Of a stretch of DNA of 64,000 bases, positions 35,049-43,542 are shown piece after piece. Location of the stretch: positions 62,001 to 126,000 of the forward strand of contig NZ_JACYFJ010000007.1 of the NCBI RefSeq assembly GCF_014855495.1, given 5' to 3'. The DNA is from Euzebyella saccharophila (GTDB taxonomy: Bacteria > Bacteroidota > Bacteroidia > Flavobacteriales > Flavobacteriaceae). How positions within the stretch are numbered: the stretch's first letter is position 1; every line of letters starts with the position of its first letter. The position numbers were made by a program, and so were the translations under genes. The notes under the pieces were generated by a model that saw nothing but the letters and a program-made list of their open reading frames with translations, searched no databases and had not been told where the DNA came from.

Positions 35049-36641
35049 CTATGAAATTTGTTCTATCTCTTTGAATGTGATTATATAATAGGTCCCTTTT
35101 TTGGAATTGTCCTTTTCTATATTTCCCCTTAGCTGTAAAGTCAATTTGTGAATCAATTTAAGTCCAAGGGATTTGGTATTTCTGAAATTGATAGTATCTG
35201 GAAAACCAACGCCATCATCGCTAACAATCAATTTATAATTATGATTGGAACTTTCTATCCTTTTAAGTTTTATAAAAATTGTTCCTTCGTTCTCATTAGC
35301 AAAACCATACTTTAATGAGTTGGTTACAATTTCATTGACAATTAAACCTAAGGGAATGGAGGTATCAAGGTTTAGGTGAATATTATCAATTTCGGTTTTT
35401 AATTTAATATTTGTTCCTCTACCCTTCATGGACTGTATTAGGGCATTCACCAACTCCGTAACATACTCCTTATAGTCAATTCTACTAAGGTCACCACTTT
35501 TGTACAACATTTCATGAACCATACCCATGGAGTTGATTCGGTACTGGCTATATCTAAAAAGTACCTTTATGCTTTCATCTTCAATAAAGCTGGATTGCAA
35601 GCTGAGAAGGCTGGCCACTACTTGTAAATTGTTTTTTACCCTATGATGGATTTCCTTGATCAAGGTATCTCGCTCTCTCAATTGAGATTCAATGTTTTTA
35701 TTGAGTGTGGAAATCTTGGAATTCTTTTTTAGTAGCGTATAGGTAATTATCAAAAGAAATAGAACGCCTGCGGATAGTAGGAGGCAATTACGATAAGTTG
35801 TTCTCTTAAAATGAGCCAATCTAGCGTCCACCAAATCTGTGTTGGCCCTAGTATACAATGTCCAGGATTGGTTCCCTTCCAAGCTTAATATTTTATGGTA
35901 AAACTTAGGATGCGCATGTTTATCAAGAACATTTAAATCTTCATCAAAGGGTTGGTAAAGTTGCTTTTGTTCGTCAAAAAATACCACATTGTCGCCATTC
36001 AACAAGCCGATGTTTTTACCGGCAAAGGAGTCGAACCAATTTTTAATATTGAGGTTCAAACCTATAATCCCTATTTTTTCACCCTTTACAACTAATGGGG
36101 TTAAAAACCGAATTGTAGGTCTATAAGGTTTTTCGATTTCCCCGTTTTCCATATTTAAGTCTAACTTGGAGACGTACAATTCTCCTTCCTTAAGCTTAAG
36201 TGCTTCCTTTACATAATATCTATTGGCTTTGGACTGCAGTTCTTTGCTAGGAACTATCCTTACACCATTATTAACGGTTTCAACTTTAATGAGCTCCGCC
36301 CCCGTGGAATCAATAATTCTCGCCTGAAAATAGTTGGAGTCCATTTCAATGAATTTGGACATTTTAAAGGCGATAAGTTCCACCTCATCCTTATTGATCA
36401 TTTCCACTTGTACCATATTGCGCATCATGGAAATGTTCTTTTTACTGATGTCGTAAAGATTCAAGAATTGGTTTTGAGCTCGGTCAATTCTATTGTTTGC
36501 CCGTACTTGTTCCAATTCAAGAATATTGGTGGTAAAAGTTTCAATCCTATATGACGCGGAAGTCCATATAATAAGATTGGTAATGATGAACAGAACCAAA
36601 GAAATTATAATCAGATTAACGGATGTTAACTTGAGTTTCAT
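35049..36641 (-). CDS. Sensor histidine kinase with extracytoplasmic sensor and HisKA_2 core
   Basis: 530 aa. An N-terminal membrane helix (VNLIIISLVLFIITNLIIW, residues ~8-26) precedes a ~250-residue periplasmic region of dCache type (ending SWTLYTRANTDLVDARLAHF), a second helix (CLLLSAGVLFLLIITYTLL) and the kinase core. The phospho-acceptor His is in LIKEIHHRVKNNLQVVASLLSLQS, which marks the HisKA_2 / HWE-like subfamily rather than classical HisKA. ATPase boxes follow: NEIVTNSLKYGF (N box), DDGVGFP (G1) and TKSLGLKLI. The signal is unknown. Partner: the receiver protein encoded just downstream. Confidence 0.92.
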   Translation of the reverse strand: MKLKLTSVNLIIISLVLFIITNLIIWTSASYRIETFTTNILELEQVRANNRIDRAQNQFLNLYDISKKNISMMRNMVQVEMINKDEVELIAFKMSKFIEMDSNYFQARIIDSTGAELIKVETVNNGVRIVPSKELQSKANRYYVKEALKLKEGELYVSKLDLNMENGEIEKPYRPTIRFLTPLVVKGEKIGIIGLNLNIKNWFDSFAGKNIGLLNGDNVVFFDEQKQLYQPFDEDLNVLDKHAHPKFYHKILSLEGNQSWTLYTRANTDLVDARLAHFKRTTYRNCLLLSAGVLFLLIITYTLLKKNSKISTLNKNIESQLRERDTLIKEIHHRVKNNLQVVASLLSLQSSFIEDESIKVLFRYSQYRINSMGMVHEMLYKSGDLSRIDYKEYVTELVNALIQSMKGRGTNIKLKTEIDNIHLNLDTSIPLGLIVNEIVTNSLKYGFANENEGTIFIKLKRIESSNHNYKLIVSDDGVGFPDTINFRNTKSLGLKLIHKLTLQLRGNIEKDNSKKGTYYIITFKEIEQIS

Positions 36642-36869
36642 GGGTTGGCAACTTTTTTAGTTAGGTTAGCTGTATAGGGGTTGGAAGCGTCTAACGGATA
36701 ATATAAAATTATTGATATTTAATTAACATATTCTTAAATTTTTCAGAAAATACTTACTTAATTAATTGGATTTTGTAAGTTGTTATTAGTCAATGGGTTA
36801 GTTTGTCCGGACCTAGATGTAGGTTAAATTTCCGTTAGAATGAAGAAGATTTCCTTTGGTATAATCCAT

Positions 36870-36877
36870 TATATTCG
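36870..36877 (+). promoter_or_regulatory. -7 element of the MFS gene
   Basis: TATATTCG, a 7/8 match to TAnnTTTG, 21 nt before ATG 36899. A predicted start near 36884 rules out the in-frame TTG at 36878. Confidence 0.5.
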
Positions 36878-36898
36878 TTGGTCTATTCCACAACCAAC

Positions 36899-38050
36899 AT
36901 GAAATCACTTTTATTAATTCTAACCAATCCGCGCTATTTTGGTCCCTCATGGGTTTTTGCCAGTATTAATATTCTTTTTGGAACATGGGCCATTTATATC
37001 CCTACGGTAAAGGATAAATTGGGGATAGACAAGTCTCAACTAGGAATTGCCCTGTTCTTTCTGGCCCTCGGGGTTTTTACCATATTTCCATTTGCCTCAA
37101 AAATCATTGATAAAATGGGCGTTGGGAAAGCCACTAGGGCAGGTGTACTTCTTAGTTGTCTTACCGCAATTTTGCCGTTACTGGTGCCTAATTATTACTC
37201 ACTGGCTGCTTCGTTGTTCCTTTTTGGTATTTGTAACGGATTCACGGATATTTCAATGAACACCTTGGTTACCGAGATAGAAAAAGAAGATAAGGAAAAA
37301 TTTATGTCCGCCTCCCACGGTTTTTTCAGTTTGGGCGGGGTTTTGGCCGGTCTAGGTAGTTTTTTGATTGGTCCCCTTGGGAACCCTCCTCTTCACATGC
37401 TATTAGCTATTTTGTTGGTTTTGGTGGTGAATTTGACTTTTTTTAATCGATATAAGAATGTGGTCGCTCCCAGTGAAGAAAACGATGGCTTTAATTGGTC
37501 TTTGTTCAAACCTTTGATATTACTGGGACTTATTTCTTTTTTTTCAATGGGAAGCGAGGGTGCTATAGTGGATTGGAGCGGTCTATACTTAAAGGAAGTG
37601 AGTTTGGCCCCGGAATTTTTATGGGGTGCTGGTTTTTTAGGTTTTCAGGTGACCATGACCGTAGGTAGATTTTTAGGCGATGGCATCAGTTCTAAATTGG
37701 GTTCGATAAAAATGGTGGCATTGGCCTCCATTTTGGTCATGCTTGGGTACGGTTTGGTGCTTACGACTCAAACACATATGGCTATTGCAGGATTTGCCCT
37801 TAGCGGACTTGGCTTCTCGGTTATAGTACCGGAAGTTTTTAGAATTGGAGGAAATGTAAAGGGCGTTGATTCCTCCAAGGGTGTTTCCTTTATAGCCGGA
37901 ACAGGTTATGCCGGCTTTTTGGCGGCACCGCCTATAATTGGTTTTATTGCGGATACTTCTTCCTTGTTTACCTGCTTTATAGTTTTGTTGGTCTGCTCAA
38001 GCGCTATATTGCTATCTACTGTAATTCTTCAAAAAAAGTCTTCTAATTGA
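36899..38050 (+). CDS. MFS transporter
   Basis: 383 aa with about 12 hydrophobic helices. Features include GTWAIYIPTVKDKLGIDKSQLGIALFFLALGVFTIFPFASKIIDKMGVGKATR (first helix pair and the loop 2/3 motif), GICNGFTDISMNTLVTEIEKE, and an inner duplicate of loop motif VGRFLGDGISSKLG. It resembles the FucP/YbjJ-like branch of the major facilitator family that includes sugar and drug importers or exporters. The substrate is unknown. The 3' end overlaps the convergent DUF6503 gene by 8 bp. Confidence 0.88.
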   Translation: MKSLLLILTNPRYFGPSWVFASINILFGTWAIYIPTVKDKLGIDKSQLGIALFFLALGVFTIFPFASKIIDKMGVGKATRAGVLLSCLTAILPLLVPNYYSLAASLFLFGICNGFTDISMNTLVTEIEKEDKEKFMSASHGFFSLGGVLAGLGSFLIGPLGNPPLHMLLAILLVLVVNLTFFNRYKNVVAPSEENDGFNWSLFKPLILLGLISFFSMGSEGAIVDWSGLYLKEVSLAPEFLWGAGFLGFQVTMTVGRFLGDGISSKLGSIKMVALASILVMLGYGLVLTTQTHMAIAGFALSGLGFSVIVPEVFRIGGNVKGVDSSKGVSFIAGTGYAGFLAAPPIIGFIADTSSLFTCFIVLLVCSSAILLSTVILQKKSSN

Positions 38051-38723
38051 CCTCTACCCCTGTAAAATACAGCTTAAAGTTCCCTTCTTCATTTTGGTGC
38101 ATGTGCGCCAGTTTTAATCCGCCCTTGTCTTGATAGTCCTCCCAAGTGGTGGTCATGGAAGGCTCTTCTTGGTTGCCCTTTCTAAAGACCCATTCCTTTA
38201 CCATAAAATCGTCCGTAAAATAGAAATCATAGGCATCCCCAGGGGTGTAACCTCCTTCTTGCCCATAAACGATGGTTAGCTTTTGCATGTTCTTTTTGCT
38301 GATAGGTGCTTCCACATTTTCTGAATGTTCCGTGCTGATGCTATTTTGGTCCCAAAGAATATTTATAGGTGCCATGAGCCAATATTTGTCATTTATAAAA
38401 CCACCATTTTTCTCGTAGGCAAGGCTATCCATATCACTGCGATTATAGGTAAGGCTTTCATCACCGGAAATGGCAGTTACTTCATTGGCTTTTGGTTTCC
38501 ATATCCAAGATCTTTCGTAATGGGTAGTGTCTCTATCTACGTTAAACGTAAATTTAAGTTCTTGTACGTTTTTCCAATTTTCATAGCCGTTGGCGTAGGC
38601 AATTTTTTCAAGTATGGAAAGTTCCTTAACTGGGCCTTCAACTTCCTTTTTTGGGGCTTCTTTACAAGAAATAGTTAAGACGGAGGCCATTAAAGAAAGG
38701 ATAAAAAAGTTTTTCATAATCAT
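38043..38723 (-). CDS. DUF6503-like lipoprotein
   Basis: 226 aa. A lipoprotein signal (IMKNFFILSLMASVLTISC, lipidated Cys at residue 20; the second ATG is the likely start) is followed by a linker of EAPKKEVEGPVKELS type and a beta-rich domain: YANGYENWKNVQELKFTFNVDRDTTHYERSWIWKPKANEVT ... YWLMAPINILWDQNS. This pattern belongs to a Bacteroidota family that I recall as DUF6503, with a fold like LolA/outer-membrane lipoprotein carriers. Function unknown. It probably resides in the periplasm, bound to a membrane. Confidence 0.8.
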   Translation of the reverse strand: MIMKNFFILSLMASVLTISCKEAPKKEVEGPVKELSILEKIAYANGYENWKNVQELKFTFNVDRDTTHYERSWIWKPKANEVTAISGDESLTYNRSDMDSLAYEKNGGFINDKYWLMAPINILWDQNSISTEHSENVEAPISKKNMQKLTIVYGQEGGYTPGDAYDFYFTDDFMVKEWVFRKGNQEEPSMTTTWEDYQDKGGLKLAHMHQNEEGNFKLYFTGVEVN

Positions 38724-38835
38724 TGGTTTTTTTCAAAGATACAGTATTTTGTAACTAAGTATTGGATGGTATACCGGTAGCTTTTTTTTGCTATTATGAG
38801 GAAAAAGTGCTGGTTAGGCATTGAAATAATTTGCG

Positions 38836-38843
38836 TAATTTTG
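38836..38843 (+). promoter_or_regulatory. -7 element of clpP
   Basis: TAATTTTG matches TAnnTTTG. The predicted start near 38850 leaves 14 nt of leader to ATG 38864 and excludes the longer in-frame extension from 38831. Confidence 0.55.
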
Positions 38844-38863
38844 ACTATATCAAAAAAGATAAA

Positions 38864-39412
38864 ATGAGTTCTAAAAAAGGAAAAGTACAAGAAGCTATAG
38901 ATGAAAAATTATTGGAAGAAAGAAAAGTATTCCTATGGGGCATGGTAGATGACGATTCTGCCAAGCACGTAATTGATCGCTTAATGTACCTTGACATGCA
39001 GAATAATAAAGAGATACAGCTGTTCATCAATAGCCCTGGTGGATACGTTACTTCTGGTTTTGCCATGTATGATACTATAAAGTCATTAAAGAGTCCGGTT
39101 TCAACTATTTGCACCGGTTTGGCGGCAAGTATGGGATCTATTTTGCTTTCCGTAGGAAAAAAGGGAAGACGTTTTATACAGCCACATGCACAGGTTATGA
39201 TTCATCAGCCAAGTGGTGGGGCAAGAGGCCAAGCTTCCAATATTGAGATTCAGGCAAAGGAAATTATTAAAACGAAAGAATTGAGTGCTAGAATTTTGGC
39301 CGATAATTGTGGTCAAGACTATGAGAAAGTACTCAAGGATTTTGATAGGGATTATTGGATGAACGCTCAAGAATCCATAGAATATGGTATAGTGGACGGT
39401 ATTTTGGAGTAA
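38864..39412 (+). CDS. clpP: ClpP-family serine protease (short, second-type paralogue)
   Basis: 182 aa from ATG 38864. The catalytic triad is present: Ser in LAASMGSILL, His in AQVMIHQPSGGARGQ and Asp in RDYWMNAQESIEYGIVDGIL. INSPGGYVTSGFAMYDTIK is also conserved. It is shorter than the ~220-aa housekeeping ClpP because the N-terminal axial-loop region is replaced by KKGKVQEAIDEKLLEERKVFLWG. No clpX gene lies next to it, as it usually does for the canonical copy. It likely forms a ring with a Clp ATPase or with the main ClpP; that is inference. A strong terminator follows. Confidence 0.9.
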   Translation: MSSKKGKVQEAIDEKLLEERKVFLWGMVDDDSAKHVIDRLMYLDMQNNKEIQLFINSPGGYVTSGFAMYDTIKSLKSPVSTICTGLAASMGSILLSVGKKGRRFIQPHAQVMIHQPSGGARGQASNIEIQAKEIIKTKELSARILADNCGQDYEKVLKDFDRDYWMNAQESIEYGIVDGILE

Positions 39413-39435
39413 ATCTAAACACAGAATCACCTCAT

Positions 39436-39476
39436 AAAAAAGTCCTTCGCAACTGTATTGTGAAGGACTTTTTTTT
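39436..39476 (+). terminator. Bidirectional terminator after clpP
   Basis: AAAAAGTCCTTC and GAAGGACTTTTTTTT form a strong hairpin with a T-run on the plus strand and A-run on the other side, so it could also stop the convergent photolyase transcript. Confidence 0.9.
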
Positions 39477-39569
39477 GGATATATATAGACGCTCTCGCGG
39501 AAGTTTAAATTATATACGTTTTGTTCATTGTAAATGGCTTACACGCGTCCGTTAAATAAATACTAAGAT

Positions 39570-41102
39570 TTAAAATCGCTCCGGATGGTCAATTACTTCC
39601 TGTGCTCGTTTCTTTAATTCCAATAGCTCTTTGTTATCTTTTTTGTTCAGCAAGTTCATCATCATGGCCATGCGATTGTTATCCTTAAAATGGGCTCTTT
39701 TTTCATCCAAAAAATTCCAATACAACGCGTTAAAGGGGCAGGCCTTTTCACCTAACTTTTTAGTGTGGGAGTAGGAGCATTCTTTACAATAATTACTCAT
39801 TTTGTTGATGTAGTTGGCGCTGCTTACATAGGGTTTGGTACCTACAATGCCTCCGTCCGCAAATTGACTCATACCCCTGGTATTGGTAATTTCTACCCAT
39901 TCAATTGCGTCTATATATATGCCCAGATACCAATCATCTACCTCTTGCGGATCAATCATGGTTAGCAAGGCATAGTTTCCAGTAATCATCAAACGTTGAA
40001 TATGGTGTGCGTAGGCCTCATCCAGACTTTGCTGAATACTGTTTTTGAGACAGTTCATTTTAGTGTTCGCTGTCCAATAAAAATCCGGTAATTGGTTCAT
40101 GTTTTCCAGTTTGTTGAGTTGGGCGTAACCCGGCATCTCCTTCCAATAAATGCCACGCATATACTCGCGCCATCCTAAAATCTGCCTCACAAATCCTTCT
40201 ACTTGGCTAATGTCTATTTGTTCTTTGTGCTCATAATAGAAAACGAGCACTTTATCTATCACTTCTTTTGGGGAAATTAATTTGCTGTTCATGACAAAAG
40301 ACAAGCGAGAGTGGAAAAGAAATTTCTCCGTTGTATGCATGGCATCTTGATAGTCTCCAAAGTGTTCTAGTAAGTTTTTGCAAAAATAATTTAAGACTGA
40401 TAGGCCATCTGCCCTAGATACCGGCCAATTGAAATTTTTAGGTTCAATATTCCCAAATGTGATTACCTCCGCCTTCTCCAAATCGTCAACAATGTCCGTC
40501 ACATCCTTTCTAAACCCTCTCTCATGTGGAATTTCAGGCTCTCCGCTCCACTTTTTTCTGTTACTCTGGTCAAAGTTCCATTTACCGCCTTCCGGTTGGT
40601 CATTGTTCATCATTACACCGTGTTTTTTGCGCATCATCCGGTAGAAACTTTCCATGACCAAGGTTTTTCTATTGGAAAAAAAGTTCTTTACCTCGTATCT
40701 GATAGTGTAAAAATGTTCTGTGTCTTCAAAGTTGGTGTCTACATCTAAATTATTGCAAATGGATGTAAGCTGCTCGTCCAATCGATATTCATCTGGAAGT
40801 AGATATTCAAATTTTTCGGCCTTTGTTTGTTTTAGAGCTTTTTTAATGATGTCATCCAGCTTTTGTGGATTGTTAGCGTCCGTTAATTTAAAATAGATGA
40901 ACTGATGTCCTTTATCAGACATTTCATCCTTAAAATGGCGCATGGCACTAAAAAAGGCTACAACCTTTTGAATATGGTGTTTTACATAGTCCGTTTCTTG
41001 GCGCATTTCTGCCATGAGGTAAACTACATCATCGTCCACTTTTTGGAACCAACTATGTTTTTGGTTGAGCTGATCGCCCAAAATCAATCTTAGCGTTTTC
41101 AT
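39570..41102 (-). CDS. Iron-sulfur cryptochrome/photolyase (FeS-BCP, PhrB-like)
   Basis: 510 aa from the ATG at 41102, where MKTLRLILGDQLNQKHSW is the family's usual opening; nine more residues precede it in frame. The four [4Fe-4S] ligands are seen: Cys351 in KMNCLKNS, Cys439 and Cys442 in YCKECSYS, and Cys455 in KACPFNALYW, with the spacing of the PhrB family. FAD-binding and flavin/DNA contacts include GWREYMRGIYW and HHIQRLMITGNYALL. Proteins of this group repair (6-4) photoproducts with light or serve as photoreceptors. Expected cofactors are FAD, a lumazine-type antenna and the cluster. Confidence 0.93.
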   Translation of the reverse strand: MKTLRLILGDQLNQKHSWFQKVDDDVVYLMAEMRQETDYVKHHIQKVVAFFSAMRHFKDEMSDKGHQFIYFKLTDANNPQKLDDIIKKALKQTKAEKFEYLLPDEYRLDEQLTSICNNLDVDTNFEDTEHFYTIRYEVKNFFSNRKTLVMESFYRMMRKKHGVMMNNDQPEGGKWNFDQSNRKKWSGEPEIPHERGFRKDVTDIVDDLEKAEVITFGNIEPKNFNWPVSRADGLSVLNYFCKNLLEHFGDYQDAMHTTEKFLFHSRLSFVMNSKLISPKEVIDKVLVFYYEHKEQIDISQVEGFVRQILGWREYMRGIYWKEMPGYAQLNKLENMNQLPDFYWTANTKMNCLKNSIQQSLDEAYAHHIQRLMITGNYALLTMIDPQEVDDWYLGIYIDAIEWVEITNTRGMSQFADGGIVGTKPYVSSANYINKMSNYCKECSYSHTKKLGEKACPFNALYWNFLDEKRAHFKDNNRMAMMMNLLNKKDNKELLELKKRAQEVIDHPERF

Positions 41103-41191
41103 TTCGTACGGCCTAGGTTTCAGTTGCAAGTAAATAGGTAAACGAGAATACGGTTGACCCTTTCAAATTTTATATGAACCGCTTTTAGCAC

Positions 41192-41199
41192 TATATTTG
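41192..41199 (+). promoter_or_regulatory. Possible -7 element upstream of kmo
   Basis: TATATTTG fits TAnnTTTG but has no clear TTG. If used, kmo would have a ~145-nt leader with a weak CATACG (41230-41235) / CGTATG (41265-41270) hairpin. Confidence 0.4.
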
Positions 41200-41349
41200 T
41201 TTTTATTGATTTGTTTAATCACTCAACTCCATACGTCCGCTAGCCATGAATAAGGGCTTTCTGCCGTATGATTAAAAAGTTTTCAATACCTTTTAATTAG
41301 GTAAGCTTTTGATACCCTTACTCTTAAAAAGGGCGGCATTTACATATTT

Positions 41350-42690
41350 ATGACTCAAACTCCTAAAAACATTGCCATAATAGGCTCCGGACTTGTAGGA
41401 TCACTATTGGCAATTTATCTTAAAAAATTAGGGCATAGTATTACTGTTTTTGATCGCAGACCCGATATCAGGAATATAACCTTTTCTGGCCGTTCCATTA
41501 ATTTGGCTATGAGCAATAGAGGTTGGAACGCTTTGGAACATGTTGGTATTGATGATGAAATAAGGAAAATTGCCATTCCTTTGGATAAGCGAGCCATGCA
41601 CGTTATTGACCAGCCTTTATATTTTCAAAAATATGGGAAGGAAGGGGAAGCCATTTGGTCTATTTCGCGTGGGGTACTCAACAAAAAAATGATTGACCTT
41701 GCGGAAGAACAGGGAGTAGAATTCCGCTTTGAGGAAAAGGTTTGGGACGTAGACCTTCCGGAAGCAAAAGTTTTCACAGGTGAAAGTGAAAAAGGGGAGT
41801 GGAAAGAATATAAGTATGACCTTATTTTTGGTTGTGATGGAGCTTTCTCCCGTGTTCGCCATAAAATGCAAAGACGCAGTAGATTTGACTATTCCCAAGA
41901 TTTTATAGATGTAGGTTACAAGGAACTTTCCATCCCTCCCAATGCGGACGGAACCCATCAATTGGATAAACATTCTTTTCATATTTGGCCCCGAGGAAAG
42001 TTTATGTTAATTGCTATGCCCAACTTGGACGGAAGTTTTACATGTACCTTGTTTTTGCCCTTTGAAGGCGAAATTTCTTTTGAAAGCCTGCAGACAGAGG
42101 AGGATGCGAAAAACTTCTTTAAAGAGTATTTTCCTAACGTAAGGCAGGTAATAGATGACCTTTTAGGTGATTTTTTCAAAAACCCAACCAGTGCTTTGGT
42201 AACCATGAAGTGTTATCCGTGGACCTATTGGGACAAGGTGGCTTTGGTGGGCGATTCTGCCCATGCCGTAGTGCCATTTTATGGTCAGGGAATGAATGCC
42301 GGTTTTGAGGATATCTTTGTTCTGAACGAGCTTATAAAAGTTCATGGAGATGATTGGCATGCTATTTTTAAGAATTACCAAGAAAAGAGAAAGCCTAATG
42401 CCGATGCCATTGCGGAATTGAGTTACCGTAATTTTATTGAAATGAGCAGTAAAACGGCCGACCCAAAATTCCTGTTACAGAAAAAGATAGAAAAGCATTT
42501 TGCCTCCAAGCATCCAGATAAATGGGTTCCTGCCTATAGTAGGGTCACATTTTCATCCAGACCCTATGCGGAAGCTCTTGCAGAAGGGGATGCCCAAGAA
42601 AACATAATGCAGGAAGTTATGAAAATGCCTGAAATTGAGGAGAAGTGGAACAGTATAGAAGTAGAGGAAAAGATGTTATCCCTTCTGTAA
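41350..42690 (+). CDS. kmo: Kynurenine 3-monooxygenase
   Basis: 446 aa. It hydroxylates kynurenine to 3-hydroxykynurenine with FAD, NADPH and O2. Motifs of class A flavin monooxygenases: IAIIGSGLVGSLLAIYLKKLGHSITVFDRRPDIR (Rossmann GxGxxG and the Glu/Asp end), LIFGCDGAFSRVRHKM (DG motif), and ALVGDSAHAVVPFYGQGMNAGFED (GD motif). The Kmo-specific SINLAMSNRGWNALE is present. The product is the substrate of KynU. Kmo enzymes often have a C-terminal membrane-binding part; here it ends KWNSIEVEEKMLSLL. A terminator follows at 42709-42738. Confidence 0.96.
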   Translation: MTQTPKNIAIIGSGLVGSLLAIYLKKLGHSITVFDRRPDIRNITFSGRSINLAMSNRGWNALEHVGIDDEIRKIAIPLDKRAMHVIDQPLYFQKYGKEGEAIWSISRGVLNKKMIDLAEEQGVEFRFEEKVWDVDLPEAKVFTGESEKGEWKEYKYDLIFGCDGAFSRVRHKMQRRSRFDYSQDFIDVGYKELSIPPNADGTHQLDKHSFHIWPRGKFMLIAMPNLDGSFTCTLFLPFEGEISFESLQTEEDAKNFFKEYFPNVRQVIDDLLGDFFKNPTSALVTMKCYPWTYWDKVALVGDSAHAVVPFYGQGMNAGFEDIFVLNELIKVHGDDWHAIFKNYQEKRKPNADAIAELSYRNFIEMSSKTADPKFLLQKKIEKHFASKHPDKWVPAYSRVTFSSRPYAEALAEGDAQENIMQEVMKMPEIEEKWNSIEVEEKMLSLL

Positions 42691-42708
42691 GCCCTAAAGT
42701 CTAGACAT

Positions 42709-42738
42709 AAAAAAACCGCTCTTTTGGAGCGGTTTTTT
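42709..42738 (+). terminator. Terminator after kmo (bidirectional)
   Basis: AAAAAACCGCTC, TTTT loop, GGAGCGGTTTTTT. It lies 19 nt past the kmo stop and can also end the convergent gene at 42757. Confidence 0.9.
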
Positions 42739-42756
42739 ATTTAGTTGTTTTACGAA

Positions 42757-43536
42757 TTAAAGTTTCGTAAAAAGCTTTTGCATTTTTTCCTGTTCTTCTT
42801 CTGCTAGAACGGGGTCTACCAAAATTCTACCACTGTGCTCATCTGTGATGATTTTTTTGCGGGAAGCAATCTCTACTTGAACCTGCGGAGGGATAGTGAA
42901 GAAAGAACCACCAGAAGCTCCTCTTTCAATTGGAACAACCGCAAGACCGTTTTTCACATTGTTACGTATACGGGCATATGCTTTTACTAAGCGTTCCTCT
43001 ATATTGTTCTGGTACTTTTCTGATTCTTCTAAAAGCGCCTGCTCTTCCTTTTCGGTTTCCGCGAGAATAGCATCCAATTCACCTTTTTTATGCTTTAGGT
43101 GTGCCTCACGCTCAGAAAGACGCTCTTTGGTTTCAGAGATAACCACTTTCTTTTGTTCAATCTGTGCCTTAAATTCCTTGATGTTCTTTTCGGCCAATTG
43201 AATTTCAAGTTCTTGGTACTCCAATTCCTTGCTTATAGAGTTGAATTCTCTACTGTTACGAACATTTTTTTGTTGTTCGCCGTATTTTTTGATCAATGCT
43301 TTGGCTTCCTCGATCAAGTTTTTCTTAGCACCAATTTCAAAGTTGATGGTTTCCACATCAGTCTTTAATTTGTCTATCCTGGTTTTGAGTCCAGTTACTT
43401 CATCTTCCAAATCCTCAACTTCCAGTGGCAACTCTCCTCGAACGTTGCGTATTTCATCCACCCTTGAATCGATCAATTGCAGGTCATACAAAGCCCTAAG
43501 TTTTTGTTCTACTGTAGCGTCTTCTTTTTTTGCCAT
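42757..43536 (-). CDS. Coiled-coil CT398/zinc-ribbon-type protein that has lost its cysteines
   Basis: 259 aa. A long coiled coil (residues ~30-180, e.g. VEDLEDEVTGLKTRIDKLKTDVE) precedes what is normally a C4 zinc ribbon. The ribbon scaffold is intact (IERGASGGSFFTIPPQVQVEIASRKKIITDEHSGRILVDPVLAEEE, about residues 203-248), but all four cysteine positions of the homologous CxxC...CxxC are Ser, Ala or Asp, and the protein has no cysteine at all. Chlamydial CT398 binds sigma-54 and type III parts; the role in Bacteroidota is unknown. The gene lies 6 bp downstream of the Nif3-like gene, same direction. Confidence 0.88.
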   Translation of the reverse strand: MAKKEDATVEQKLRALYDLQLIDSRVDEIRNVRGELPLEVEDLEDEVTGLKTRIDKLKTDVETINFEIGAKKNLIEEAKALIKKYGEQQKNVRNSREFNSISKELEYQELEIQLAEKNIKEFKAQIEQKKVVISETKERLSEREAHLKHKKGELDAILAETEKEEQALLEESEKYQNNIEERLVKAYARIRNNVKNGLAVVPIERGASGGSFFTIPPQVQVEIASRKKIITDEHSGRILVDPVLAEEEQEKMQKLFTKL

Positions 43537-43542
43537 AAATTT

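Noticed and set aside
41206-41349. Riboswitch in the kmo leader
   Set aside because: Only a weak 6-bp stem (CATACG/CGTATG) and no recognisable aptamer consensus.
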